Shown: positions 22,393 to 33,304 of the stretch, one piece after another
Layout of the letters: each line of letters starts with the position of its first letter
How positions within the stretch are numbered: position 1 is the stretch's first letter
NCBI RefSeq assembly: GCF_963678635.1
Contig: NC_087069.1
Location: 46,146,276 to 46,210,275 of the forward strand
Reading direction: 5' to 3'
DNA from: Symsagittifera roscoffensis
Taxonomy: Eukaryota; Xenacoelomorpha; Acoela; Convolutidae
Length of the DNA: 64,000 bases
Notes under the pieces: generated by a model
What the model was told of the DNA's origin: nothing
The model's database searches: none
What the model saw: the letters and a program-made list of their open reading frames with translations, nothing else
Translations under genes and position numbers: made by a program

Positions 22393-22449
22393 TCATTATA
22401 AAAATGCTATATGAGTAAGAGCAAAGGTCTTCAGCTGATATATAAAAGC
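22393..22449. promoter_or_regulatory. Possible bidirectional TATA region
   Basis: TATATAAAAG on plus (near 22439) also reads as CTTTTATATATC on minus, and a second TTATAAAAAT lies near 22393. The minus-strand secreted-protein gene starts about 180-230 bp away at 22217. On plus, a T/C-rich leader and short frames follow from 22575. Either strand could use these sites. Confidence 0.35.
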
Positions 22450-22574
22450 AAAAACTAACCAACAGCTCTGCTAGTTTATTTTTCTACAGTTTACAAGTGT
22501 TTTTGAGTTTTCTGCCTTTCATACAATCTTGCTTATAGTTTTCTACCTGTCTGCGTTCTTTGTTAACAATCAGA

Positions 22575-22676
22575 ATGCAATCGAAAGAAACAGCTAAAAC
22601 CGCCTTCAAACCAACAGTATACCTTAATCTGCCACAAGAGTTGAAAACAATTGTTTTTCAAGAACAAGATAAATAA
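22575..22676 (+). CDS. Small unrecognised 33-residue frame
   Basis: This is the first ATG after the plus-strand TATA site (about 135 bp downstream), starting MQSKETAKTAFKPTVYLNLP. It may be a first exon (GTATAC follows CCAACA) or a short chance frame. It has no motif. Confidence 0.15.
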   Translation: MQSKETAKTAFKPTVYLNLPQELKTIVFQEQDK

Positions 22677-22696
22677 TTACTCAATTCACTAAATTA

Positions 22697-23035
22697 GTGC
22701 ATAAAATACAAACGAATAAATACAAAAGTATAAAAAAATACAAATCTCACCGTATTTTGGTCTCTTTAGTTCTTTTTTTTGCGCTCATTCATCGGTGCAA
22801 ATGGAAAAAATACAAATTCAATGCAAGCGGAAGTTCTAATTGGATCGGCGGAAGTATATCGTTTAAACTTGAAAAGGGAATGACGGCCGACTTATACGAG
22901 GTCTACCGAAAGAGTGATGTGACATTTGTTGCTACTTTTTCTTATACTTTCGCCCCGTTGAACAGGAATATGATTGTCAAAATAGGAAAAAAAACTCTAG
23001 ATTTTGATTCAAAAAGTGGCTCCTCAGAAACATAA
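22697..23035 (+). CDS. Unrecognised 112-residue frame with a hydrophobic segment
   Basis: The product has a Lys-rich N-terminus and a hydrophobic stretch (ILVSLVLFFALIH, residues 20-32). It continues with a balanced-composition C-terminal half containing SNWIGGSISFKLEKGMTADL and a possible N-glycosylation site (NAS). The C-terminal half looks more protein-like than typical chance frames here, so it may be an exon whose true start lies at an acceptor inside the frame. No family is recognised. Confidence 0.3.
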   Translation: MHKIQTNKYKSIKKYKSHRILVSLVLFFALIHRCKWKKYKFNASGSSNWIGGSISFKLEKGMTADLYEVYRKSDVTFVATFSYTFAPLNRNMIVKIGKKTLDFDSKSGSSET

Positions 23036-24600
23036 TTACAATTTTTTTAGAGTTAGTGAGTGTGGATTAGAAACGTCGATTCGATACAATGAGCACCGGA
23101 TATCTCAGCGTAGTGGTAATAGGCGCTTGCTCCAATTTTGACGATTGGCTAGGTAGTATGTTAGAACAAGTTCTATATTGAACAAAAAGTACGCCTCTTG
23201 AAAGTTCGAATGAGACATAAAAAAAGTTGTTCAGGTGAACAGATCTTCTTAACAATCCCCTTTAAGAAAGAGGTCCCCCCTTCACAAGTAGATTAGCTGA
23301 ATATTTATTTTATTCAGATAAAATTGAACGTATTTTTCGGTGGTATTGTGTTGAATTATGTTTTGTTATCATATTGAAGTAACGGATCTTACCCTCATAA
23401 TCATAGCCTAGTGTCTGCATTTAGCTACTGATTGAGTTGCTATTTAGATAACTTCTTCAGTCGCGTGTCTTTTTTTTGGTTGTTTTTGTTCATCAAAAAA
23501 TCTTAGAACTTGTGCAAGCTCGAATTTATTTTTTCTTCGGTTTGTTTCTGTTTTCTTCTCAAGTGACGACAGAAGAAGGGAGGGGCCAGGTGAATGTTTT
23601 CCTTCAAGGAATTTCATACCCTCTTATTTTGACCCGTTTATATATTGACCATGGTACCCTCTTTGGTAAAACTTACTGATATTATCTTAAGCCGGACAAT
23701 GTCAAAGATTTCTTACTATGCGTTTGTTTCTACAAAAACTGTTTAGTTTTCCTTGGAAGAGCTCGTCCTGAAGAAAAACGTTCAATACAGTGTTAAAAAA
23801 ATTGCATTTTTTGTTGAAAATCCCCTATCTAGCAAAATCCCAGGTTCGGTCCGCAACTCTTTCCAATTAGCTTGCCATAGCTGTAATAAGCAAGATATTT
23901 TAGCTAAACTAGGTATATTGCAAAGAACACGAAAAAATATTACTGAGCCAAAAAAAAATATTTAGCCAGTCATTACAATTGAAGGCATTTTCACGTTGAC
24001 AGCGTCTTTTTAAAAAATACAACTATTTTACTTTTCGATGCAGAATCGTGGCTCCAAAAGCAGTAAATATCAATCATAATTGTTAACTTTACTTTTTTAT
24101 AAATCATATTATACAAATGCTGATTATGCTCGTCAATTGTTAGTTGTTATTAAAAACTAAAGCTGATCTTTGCACACGTTCTGCATAAAAATGTATGACC
24201 ACTCAAGCGAAGTTTTTCGAATTCTTATTTAAAGAAGGCGTTATTCAAAGTGAAGCATTTTTGTCAATACCAAAATGACAAATTGATCTTCATTTAACTA
24301 GCAAAAAAACCCTATTGTTTTTTTTCATGCATAGCAAGCCAGGTTTCTAATTTTTCAAACAGAAGTTGTTCCGTGCTAAAAGTTCTCGAAAAATTAGTTC
24401 TCTGATAGTTTCGGCAAAGTCAAATATGCAACAGTGGGCTGAGAGGGCGCCTCTTTAATTCTGGCAGCCATTTTTCCCCCGTTAGTACTAGCTATTGGCC
24501 TCCCTTTGGTAATATTTACCACATCCAATTTCGTCCTGCTTCGGCTAACCGACATTAAATTTTTCTGAAAGCTCCTTTGTTGCCAATACATACAAACTTT
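23036..24600. other. Gene-less AT-rich stretch
   Basis: No supported gene. A minus-strand 65-codon frame at 24394-24591 has balanced composition and abuts the G-rich dispersed fragment; it may be part of that element, but nothing identifies it. Confidence 0.35.
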
Positions 24601-24624
24601 GTCGCTATTTTGTGGAATTTTTTA

Positions 24625-24680
24625 AAAATCTGCCTTCGTCCCCCCTCCTCAGAGAAAATCCTGGATCCGCCTGCCATCTG
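24625..24680 (-). mobile_element. G-rich dispersed-element edge
   Basis: On minus the segment reads GGCGGATCCAGGATTTTCTC followed by G-rich sequence. It resembles the start of the element at 15064 (CTGATCTAGGATTTTCTCG plus a G run). Only this edge is recognisable. Confidence 0.4.
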
Positions 24681-24699
24681 CATTGATTCCCAAACCTAA

Positions 24700-26060
24700 G
24701 CTAGAGGATTTGCACATTTTTGTTAACGATTATTTGAAATTTTCTTGGTTGTAATTTTTTAAACTGAGCTGGAGTGTGTTATATCCATGAGTTTCTTTGA
24801 AAAAACTCAGGTGAGTGAAAAATTTGATACAAACTGAAGAGTTTTTTACGCATGAAAAACACAAAGATCTGATTTTTTCATGGTTTAACGAGGAGCACAG
24901 CAGCTGATACACAATGCAAAACGCTTTCACCGTAAATCGTAATGATGACTAATCTTTAAACTCGACTCTTGTTTTTTTTCGAAAATTTAGACAGAAGAAA
25001 TAAGGAAAGTTAAAAATTTTGTGTGCCTTCCTCGGGTATTGTCCATGCATGTTTTCCAGTAAATAGTCGGAAATCTGCAAGGAAATGTCCAATAAAGAGT
25101 CAGTATTGGCCTAAAACTGCTAGGAAAAGTAGCTAGGAAAAGTCTGGGCGTGACGACAATCCGACTGACCAACCAGCCGCCCGAACAAAATTTTGCGAAT
25201 GACCTTGTATTAGAGCCAGTCAATTGAACAGCCAATAGACACAAAATGAATGCCTTTTTGCAGGTTTTAGCAAAATTGATTTTTCTGTTCCTGTTATTTT
25301 ATTTATTTTCTTTTTGAGGCAAAACTTCTAAAGAAAACTATGAATCTCTAAAGATGGTCTTGACCTTATATAAGTCTTGCTGTTTTTGTGTTTGTTTTTT
25401 TTTTCAGGATTTTGATTTTTCGAGGTTTGACTTATGATTTTTTGTAAATTGTTAAAAGGAAGACAAACTCCACTATCGAACAGCAAAAATGTAAATGTCG
25501 CCGAAAACGCGATCGATTTCTATTTTCGAAAGTGGAACTTAATTTTCAGATTTACCTGGTACATAAAAAATTTACCTACTAATACAGATTTCTGATATAG
25601 CAGTACTGTTATTACACTTGCGATCAGCTGAGTGTATTGTTACAAACCGTCTTTTTTCTAATATAAGTCGCAAATGAAATTGCTAACTGTGAAAATTTTC
25701 AATCTTTCTCAATTCCTGTTTGACTTGCAAAAAATGAAAAACTATTTTTTACACAAAAAAATCTGACACTCGGAAAAGTAAAAAATCAGATTTTTTGACC
25801 TTTTTTTGATTTCCTGTTAAGAAAGAACAGGTATAATGAAAAAAAAATGTTTTTTTTTTTCATTTTTTTGACGCGCTTTGGAAATTATTTTCTCTTTTTT
25901 CAAAAATTTAGTATCAAGTAGAATTGCATCCCCCACTCCCCCCCCACTGTGTGCCTGCGTAAATTTTCGGACTTTATTTACCTTATCTCACTTTTTACAG
26001 TCCTCAACAAAATGTGTGATTTTGACCCATTTTTTTGGATTTAGGATTTTTTTGAATTTT
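24700..26060. other. Gene-less AT-rich stretch
   Basis: No gene or convincing repeat is seen. Homopolymer tracts are common (T runs near 25400, A and T runs near 25840-25860) and a C-rich run lies near 25930. Confidence 0.4.
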
Positions 26061-26067
26061 TTGGTTT

Positions 26068-26330
26068 CTCGAAAACTACCATCGCAAGGTTAATATTTTG
26101 GGTTCAATGGACAGAGCACATGGTAAGAAGCTCCCCTATTTAAGTGGTTACGCCCAATTGATTTTACACAAAACCTTGCGACTCTCTGAGAGGTCAATTT
26201 TTTTGATACTTTATGACTTTTCTCAAAAACTACCCTCCGGAATCTGAGATATCGGTTTCAATGGTTAGAACAAGCTGTGGGAAACTCCCCTGCATAAACA
26301 GTTGCGCCTAGTTTTTTTTACAGTTGCGCC
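26068..26330 (+). repeat. Diverged about 154-bp direct repeat
   Basis: CTCGAAAACTACC at 26068 and CTCAAAAACTACC at 26222 start similar segments. Each continues through GGTTTCAATGG-like sequence, a CTCCCCTA or CTCCCCTG block and TTACGCCC or TTGCGCC. Identity is moderate, so this is an old duplication. Confidence 0.55.
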
Positions 26331-26399
26331 TAAATTTAGCAAATTATTGTTTTCAAAGGTTGATTTTGGTTATAACACTGCTTAGAATGTTTTTTTTTC

Positions 26400-26780
26400 T
26401 GAGGCGAATACAAAACACAGTGAGCAAAGTTAAATGTGTATTTTATTCGAGAGTTACAATATGCGACCACCCTCACACAACATGTTACTGCCAATGACGC
26501 AGATCTGGTTTTTATGACATGAATTACGACATGAGATTTATACTGCATAATTAATGGTGAAAAAAACTTTTCTAGTGAACTTTTAGTCAGAGACGTTTTG
26601 CTGAATGTAATTTAATGGCCACAAAACAAAACCGACGTCAAACAACACGATAGTCTTTTGCATTTTTGAATCAGCAACGTGTTGTTTTCAATTTTTTGTC
26701 TATTTTTCGGTTTTAATTGTTCATTTGAGATGGCATACGAGTTTTGCGTACATTGCCTGGACTATACTTTTAAAACCAAA
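26400..26780 (+). promoter_or_regulatory. Upstream module 1 of NERD-helicase copy A
   Basis: The module holds GCGACCACCCTCACACAACA and ATGTTACTGCCAATGACGCA (26463-26501), then AGATCTGGTTTTTATGAC and, 150 bp on, TTTTTGAATCAGCAACGTG. It resembles 26785-27110 and the modules upstream of copy B. The end of this module resembles the region just before the start codon of copy A, as though a promoter had been duplicated in tandem. Confidence 0.6.
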
Positions 26781-26784
26781 TTCA

Positions 26785-27110
26785 ATCTCTGAGATCGCAA
26801 TGAGCAAATTTTACCGTGTACATTTTATGCAAGAGTTTTAAATTGCGACCACCTTTACATAACATGTTACTGCCAATGATGCAAACTTTTTTTACTTGAA
26901 TAACGAAATGATATTAAATAACTGTAAGACGTATGATAAATGAGCTTTCTATATAATTTTAATAGTGACGCTTTATCGTAAGTTATTCATTGGTTACAAA
27001 ACTCAAAAAGCAGACCATAACATGATACGATAGCATTTTTGCATTATTGAACCAGCAACGCATTATGATCGATTTCTGTTTTATTAATCGTTTCTTATCA
27101 TTCATTCAAA
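26785..27110 (+). promoter_or_regulatory. Upstream module 2 of NERD-helicase copy A
   Basis: It repeats the order of module 1: ATCTCTGAGATCGCA, then TTGCGACCACCTTTACATAA and CATGTTACTGCCAATGATGC (26844-26882), then TTATTGAACCAGCAACGCA. It ends directly at the ATGGCGGAG start of copy A, so it is the likely promoter and leader. Confidence 0.6.
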
Positions 27111-28301
27111 ATGGCGGAGATTTACTTTCATGATTTTTATCAGGAGCTCGATGACTTTGAGCTGGACATGCCAGGAAGACAGAGAGTTCTTTTCAGTGAT
27201 AACGAGACCCTCCTGAGAATGTTGCGATGTCAATACAGTAACTGGGCTGACGCAGGAAAAATAACATCAGTTCCCATTGCGAGAATCCCCAGATTGTTCC
27301 TGAAAAACATCCAGATGCGCTCAGAAATGCAAAAAGAGCTCAAACCTCTTCAAAAGGGCGAAGATGGTGAAATAAAACTCTATCGGCTACTTATGGAGAA
27401 CTACAAAGAAAATTCGAAAGGAGTCATTGTGTTTCCGAATATAAATGGACGACAGATTTTCAGCACCCCGATAGCTCAGGTTGAAATTGACACAGTTTTG
27501 GTTCATCCGGTGAAAGGAGTATTTCTGTTCAACATAAAAGCTCAAGGAGGGAAGGGGTTGACGCCGCACAAAATTGAACAGGATTTCAAAAAACATTCGG
27601 CCTTTCTTCGAATGCTCATGCAATACGGCTACGAAAACCAGTCGGAATTTCCTCCAATTCATTCGGTTTACTGCCATCTATTTGATGACAATAAAAACAA
27701 ATTTGAGCGCTATATAAATCTTGATCAGAATGATGGTGAACTTTTTATTTTCAGCAAAACAGACTGAAAAATTGAAAACTTTACTACTACTTGGAATCAG
27801 AATTTGGCTGCAATTCCCGATTTAGATCCCGAATTATGGGAGAAGTTTGAATTGTTCGTTGCTCGAGTTGTGGCAATTAACTCCATTGAAGGTTCGCTTG
27901 CGCTCATTCATGATCAAGTTAGTTCACACTATGTTCAGACGACTAAAGACAACAAAATGATTTTTGAAAAAATTGTAGACAAAAAAGATACGGAAACGGT
28001 AGAAATTTTGAAGAACGCCTCGCTGGCAGAATGTCGCTTCAAAAAAAATAAACGCGCCATAATTTGGACAGCAGATCAATTGAAAATAATAACCACTGTC
28101 GTTGAGCTTTTTCAGGATCCTAGCCGAGGGGAACTAAGACTGCTCGTTAAAGGGTGCAAAGGATCTGGAAAAACAATGCTCTTAGTATATTTTGCTGGCT
28201 CGGATCACGTTATCATTCAGGAAGTTGGCTCGGATCACGTTATCATTCAGAACAATTGCACTATTTTCTATCATCTTCTGGTGACATTGTCTGCAATTTG
28301 G
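27111..28301 (+). pseudogene. NERD-helicase copy A, N-terminal exon (broken)
   Basis: The start MAEIYFHDFYQELD matches copy B. Residues 83-145 are a NERD domain: GEDGE (83-87), EID (125-127) and GVFLFNIK (136-143). The Asn of NIK stands where this PD-(D/E)XK family normally has Glu. A TGA (27765-27767) interrupts the frame where copy B has TTA. After it comes a helicase N-terminus: WTADQ (Q-motif-like) and Walker A GCKGSGKT. Just past Walker A, about 75 bp present in B are missing, and a 30-bp unit (GGCTCGGATCACGTTATCAT...) is duplicated at about 28188-28248, which shifts the frame. The exon ends at G28301 before GTTAGT. Three lesions make this half a pseudogene. Confidence 0.85.
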
Positions 28302-29448
28302 GTTAGTTCTGCAAACAATTTATAAGATAAATTTATGATTCACCTGGGAAACCAAATGCATTTTTGCGTAAAAAACGAAACATCTTTTTTACACGTGTTT
28401 TAGCGTGGCCCATTAATTAGCTGAAATTTGGCTTCCGACCTGAAAAGAATATGTATTCCAAAAAAAACTAAATGTCAGTAGCGTATTCGGCGGGCGAGTG
28501 GGTTGGACGCTTTTCACCCCTCAGAGCTTCCACTCCCTGCCTACTATTCCAAAATTTTCCAGAAAAAGCCTAAAAACGCATTTTTGCTTGTTTTTTTTTA
28601 AATTTGCTGTGGTGCAGAAAAATTGGTCAAAATATATAGAAACTCTATCGTGATTTGGGAGAACTGAAAAATCAGTCCGGTTGATCTAGAAAAAATTGAC
28701 ACAATGTTTTGAAAATCCAGTCCCTTCGAGAAAATTCTCTATCCGCTTTGCTCGAAATCAATGTTTTCCTGTTTGATTTTTTTTTGAAATTTCAAAGTGA
28801 TCCTATATCAGAATCATCGCTGAAAAAAGCTTGGTTGAGAACTGAGATCAAGATGAACGAAATACTCTTGAAAAGAGGAAAGATAAAAAAAAATCTCCTT
28901 ATTTTGTGTGACGTTTTTTGGGTACCCTATTGAGAGGGAAAAACAAATACACGCAAATCTAAAGTTGTTTCTCGCCTTTTATAACCAGTACAATTAGCAA
29001 CTAAGGGTCACACTATATTTTCCATAACAAGTTTTAATTTTTTCTGCTGAAACATTCGCGAGAAATTCAATTGATTTTTGAAAATGTTTTTTGATTTTAA
29101 CGCATAAAAAACTCAAAGGTTGATGTTTTTCGATTAGAACTCGAAAAAGTTCTAAAACTTTTTTTTCAGCTGAAAAAAAAAGAAAAATTCAATTTTTGTC
29201 GCCATGTCAGAGAAAAACGATGATACAAGTTTCCTAGAAGCAATTGCTAGCTGATTCCTTTTTCTGGAGAAAAAATGGTTAACACACTGGACCTGATAAG
29301 TAATAACCAATTGGCTTTAAAATATGGGTATTTCGAGTCAATCTGAAAAATGTGTGTTTAAAATGGAACGTGCAACATATATTCAATCACAAAGTTAATT
29401 TAAAACTGAAACCAACCGGGCAAATGGTTGACTATCATTGAGTTTCAG
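28302..29448 (+). other. Intron of NERD-helicase copy A
   Basis: The donor GTTAGT follows G28301 and the acceptor TTTCAG ends at 29448. The split Gly/Asp codon is consistent (G plus AT), and copy B has the same donor. A 74-codon frame inside (28709-28933) has no paralogue and is not supported as an exon. Confidence 0.7.
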
Positions 29449-29611
29449 ATTATGAACTGGATAAAAACATCCCAAGGCAACAACAAAAAGAGCAGATGGA
29501 ATTTATTGAAAATGGTCTAGACCGAGCTCAATTGCTTCTGTTTGACGAGTTTTGCTCAAGGAAGCTGAACGATAAGAAGTACGGTCATAAAGTTTTCGAA
29601 AGAAGCTTTTA
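29449..29611 (+). pseudogene. NERD-helicase copy A, Walker B exon
   Basis: Entered in phase from 28301, it reads YELDKNIPRQQQKEQMEF and then AQLLLFDEFC. The hydrophobic stretch plus DE is the Walker B (motif II) of superfamily-1 helicases. It runs open to a TAA at 29609. The exon probably ends earlier, at a donor such as AGTACG near 29579 or AAAGTTTTC near 29589; I cannot choose. It is counted with the broken gene, although this piece itself has no visible lesion. Confidence 0.7.
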
Positions 29612-31824
29612 AAAATACTACAAAAAGATTACAAAATTCTTCTTGGTCAAATGTGTAAATGTTTCACAAATATTTTCTCGGATCCACACAAAGTCAACCT
29701 GTTTGTTCTGGTAGGATAGATAAAACTTATTCGAGCTCCTAGTTGACAATAGACCGCAAATACAAGGAGAGTTATGTTCCAAAAAACACTTATCTTCCAA
29801 AGGCTCTTAAAATTAGGAAAAAATAACACTCTTACACACTCAGAAAAAAAGTTTTGATTTATTTGTTTCTTCCAATTTCTTGGAATAGCGATGCACCGGA
29901 TTTTCCGCAAGGCACCACGGGCATCAAGATTTTGCAGAGGTACCTATTATCAGGATGATGCATATAAACGTATTTCCCAGAGTCGCCTCAGGTTACAGTA
30001 TCATAGTCTAGTTACAAAGTTGATCTGTTCATTCATTGATAGTTTTTCATCAAAAATATCTCTTAAGCTTCTATTTTTTCTATCACATTCAATACTTGTA
30101 CCTAAAACTGAAAACTTTTGGCGGCATTCGGTATTGTTTTCGTTGTTTTAGCAACTAATTCAGTTTTCTCCGCTTAAGGGGCTAGTCCTAAAGAGCCAAA
30201 CACATCTTCTAACACATAAAATATAATGGCTGATGACCATCTTTCCATGGCGCCCTACTATTCATGGCATCCATGTTCCGCTTGTAACCATTTCTTCATT
30301 TTTCTCGTTGACGATTTGTAGCCGTCTCTCATATCACTACGTCAGTTCTGCAACTCAAATAGGTATAAAACCAGTTGATTGTCTTACTCCTTAGTTCCAT
30401 CCTAGTTTGCAAAATAGTAACAAAACACTGAGATGGTCGATAAAATTTAACCCTTGGGTAAAAAAAGCAGACTGCTTCGAGTCCAGCAGACAACTACCTT
30501 GAAGAAAAGTTGTCAAAGCTCCAGGTACGCGTGTTTTGATCAACTCGAACTGCTATTTTAATCAATCCCTCGATTTTATAATAATCAATAATTACTTTAC
30601 AGACTAACCCAGTGGTACGTTTATCGACATTGAAATGTATCCTGGACGCACTAATGCTTCCTGGATGCCTGATGGGCTTCTCAGTCTATTTTTTCATGTG
30701 ATTTTTATTCTTAGCGGCTTTGTTTTTGATTTGACTAAAACTTCGCCTATTTTTTGTTTCTTTCCGGTCCCATTTTTCTATACCGCTTTCTTTTTCATCT
30801 CTCTCCCTAACTGAATCAGTCTCTTTTTGTTTTTACTTTCCTCCATTGACATCGTTCGCTAGACATTCAACTTTGCCAGTCAAATAGTGACACTGTTGAA
30901 AACATCGCAGGAAATGCGTTGAACAAATCATTGATGAACGAGGCACATTACATACAAGACCAATTCAGAACTACATTGTTGATGAAAAAACCTGGCATTT
31001 TTCAAACTCATTGATTGACAACGACGTTTTGAGCAAATAAATCTTTCTTCACGAGGAAGAGTTCTGTTAGATATCATGCTTTTTGTTTTGAAAAGCTTCA
31101 GTTCTATTCACCTGATCCACCGCTTTGATCAAAAATTCTCAGCATTTAAATGTAGATTTAGGGTTTGGTAAAGTTCTTTGAAAATTTTTGCGACCACACC
31201 TCAACAAATGAACGTAGGATGTAACAATACCATGAAGGCAACAAAGCGCATCAAGCTTTTTTGACCACGCGGCATTGCCATAGAACTTGAGCGGCTTTAA
31301 AGCAATCGAACTATTTTTATGAGGCCTTCCATTTTTGTTTTGAAAAAAGAATTCTGTGACAACAAGGACTTGATGTCAGGTGAGAATCCAACATCGAGAA
31401 ACGTTTCAGTGATATGTACTTGCAACCGGATCTCTTAAGTCCCATTGTAGACATGGGCTACACAATTAAGAGTATCCGATTGCCGAAACATTACACATCT
31501 TTTAGCAAGTTTATGACAACAATGAGGCTCACTCATCGGCTCTTTTTGATGAGTTTATATTTGAAACTATTGAAAACTTGAGATTATGCTGGCGAATTAA
31601 TAAAAATGATCACAAATAACTTTTGGAATCATTTTTGGAGAAACTGAAATAACGTAATAGCAATGATTTCCAGGTCTGTACAGAAATTTCATGCGGCTAA
31701 ATTTTTTTGTTTTTGTGTTCCACTGTTCTTTCATGAAACAAAAGTTCAGTTGTTATCAAATTCAACCAGCAGTTTTGTCGGAGTGGATTAAGCAAAATTT
31801 GAGTCAATAATTTTACACTGAAAA
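29612..31824. other. Long presumed intron of copy A, gene-less
   Basis: No exon could be assigned. A short frame at about 31386-31578 (MYLQPDLLSPIVDMGYT) follows a donor-like CAG|GTGAGA, but it has no paralogue in copies B-D. Remaining helicase pieces (motif III) should lie here or be lost. Confidence 0.4.
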
Positions 31825-31828
31825 AAAC

Positions 31829-31973
31829 GTGAGGTAAATTTATTATAAGTCACTTAAGGTAAATTACTATTTAGCTAAAATTTATCTCCAGTCCAACATA
31901 AAGTGACCTAAGCTAAACTTTCACCCTAAAATTAAAGGTAACTTAAAGAGTAACTTCAGTTAAATCTCACAAA
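31829..31973. repeat. Small imperfect foldback with GTGAG ends
   Basis: It starts GTGAGGTAAATT and ends GTTAAATCTCAC, with internal TTAAGGTAAA and GGTAACTTAAAG motifs that pair loosely. It is rich in the same AAGGT/ACCTT words as the larger foldback at 32747-33021, and both lie in the same intron. Confidence 0.4.
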
Positions 31974-32746
31974 AATTTTTGAAGCTTCAGTTGGGGGCGT
32001 TTTTTTACTCAAAAAGGTAACAAAAATTTACTGATCCCTTTTATAGCAATTCAGCGTAGTACGAGTAGTTTTAATTTTGAGAAAGAACAAAAAATTTGAA
32101 AAAAAAACTTAATTGTCACCTCTTCGGTTGATGAACCTCTCTATACTAAAAATTCATTGCCTTATTTTTATCTGACAAGCTATCATTTTTAAAAACAAAG
32201 AAAATTAGTCTAGTGGAAGCAGTTTAAGCGTAGATCATTATTACTTTTTTTAATAAAAAAAATAAATTTTCTTGAAGTTTTGATGGTAATCCGAATGGAA
32301 ACGACTGTAATTTACCTCCGGCTTTTGCTTGAAGTCCCCTTGTTCATGTTTCCGGTTGGTTGTCTCAGGATTTTTTTAGCTTTCAAAATAGTAGTAACTT
32401 TGTCTTCCATTTAACTGATGTGTTTATTTATTTGATGACTGTTCTTTTTATTCTGTTGATTTCTAATCAAATTGATCGTTTTCTAGCATTTTTATTTGCG
32501 GCAACAATTTTTTTTTTCGTCTGACCAATTAATGTTTATTTTTCATGGGATCTAAAGGTGCAAGTTTACCCGGTGGCGATTTTGTGTACATTGGATGGCA
32601 CCTTAATATTCAAAGTACTGGGTTGTTTTGCTTCTTGGATCTGTTTGAACTTGTTTGCAAGTAAAAATTCGACAAAAGAACTAATCAATAAGTTAAGGTT
32701 AAGTTTACCATGAAAAAAGTCCTTAGCTGAGTTATGACAGAAATAA

Positions 32747-33021
32747 CTCACCTAAATTTAACCTCAAGCCACTTCAACTACCACCTTAACTTACCTCAAC
32801 TTTACCTTAAAGTTCGAAGGTAAAACTACCCTAAGCCATCAAAACTGTTACCTTAACTCACCTCAACTTTGCATAAAGACTTGACCTGAAATGAATTTGA
32901 CTGATACTTTAAGTAACCACAAGTTCACCTTGAAAATTTGCTTCAACTATTATTCTATCTTGAAGTAACTTAAGGTGAGTAAAGGTAGTAGTTGAGGTGG
33001 CTTGAGATAAGGTTAAGGTGA
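32747..33021. mobile_element. Foldback element with long imperfect arms
   Basis: The left arm 32747-32815 (CTCAAGCCACTTCAACTACC inside) pairs with the right arm 32960-33021 (GGTAGTAGTTGAGGTGGCTT inside) over about 60 bp, with roughly one mismatch in eight. Motifs ACCTTAA and TTAAGGTGAG recur throughout. This fits a foldback or MITE-type DNA element inserted in the presumed intron. No target-site duplication is certain. Confidence 0.6.
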
Positions 33022-33157
33022 GCAGTTTTTGCCTTAACTGTTGAAGTAACACATTTACTTTTTGAAGTACAGTTACCTCAATTGTTTCAGAGTGCATTCG
33101 GCTCAGCTTTCATATACTGATTTCAAAAATATTTCGATTTTGCTTGAATATTGAATT

Positions 33158-33304
33158 ATGTTAGAAGCAACTGTCAATACAGTAAGTTACACTAGTGATG
33201 AAAATACTTCTTTCGTAAAGCTGGCTGCGCACTTATCTGCCGCTAGAAAACTTGAAGAAGAATCAGCATTGCATATTAGTCAGTTCTCAGAGCCCAAAAA
33301 TTAA
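33158..33304 (+). other. Open frame directly before the helicase C-terminal ORF
   Basis: This ATG-started frame ends QFSEPKN and stop. In the next frame the long helicase ORF reads on through SPKINKLADCF. The two frames overlap at a CCCAAAAATTAAC run, so a one-base slip in the A run, or a splice, could link them. It fits a stretch just upstream of helicase motif IV, but no motif is certain. Confidence 0.4.

Noticed and set aside
28709-28933. 74-codon frame inside the copy A intron
   Set aside because: The exons on either side already join in phase without it, and no paralogue has it.
31386-31578. Frame with MYLQPDLLSPIVDMGYT after a donor-like CAG|GTGAGA
   Set aside because: It has no counterpart in copies B-D and no helicase motif, so it cannot be assigned as an exon.
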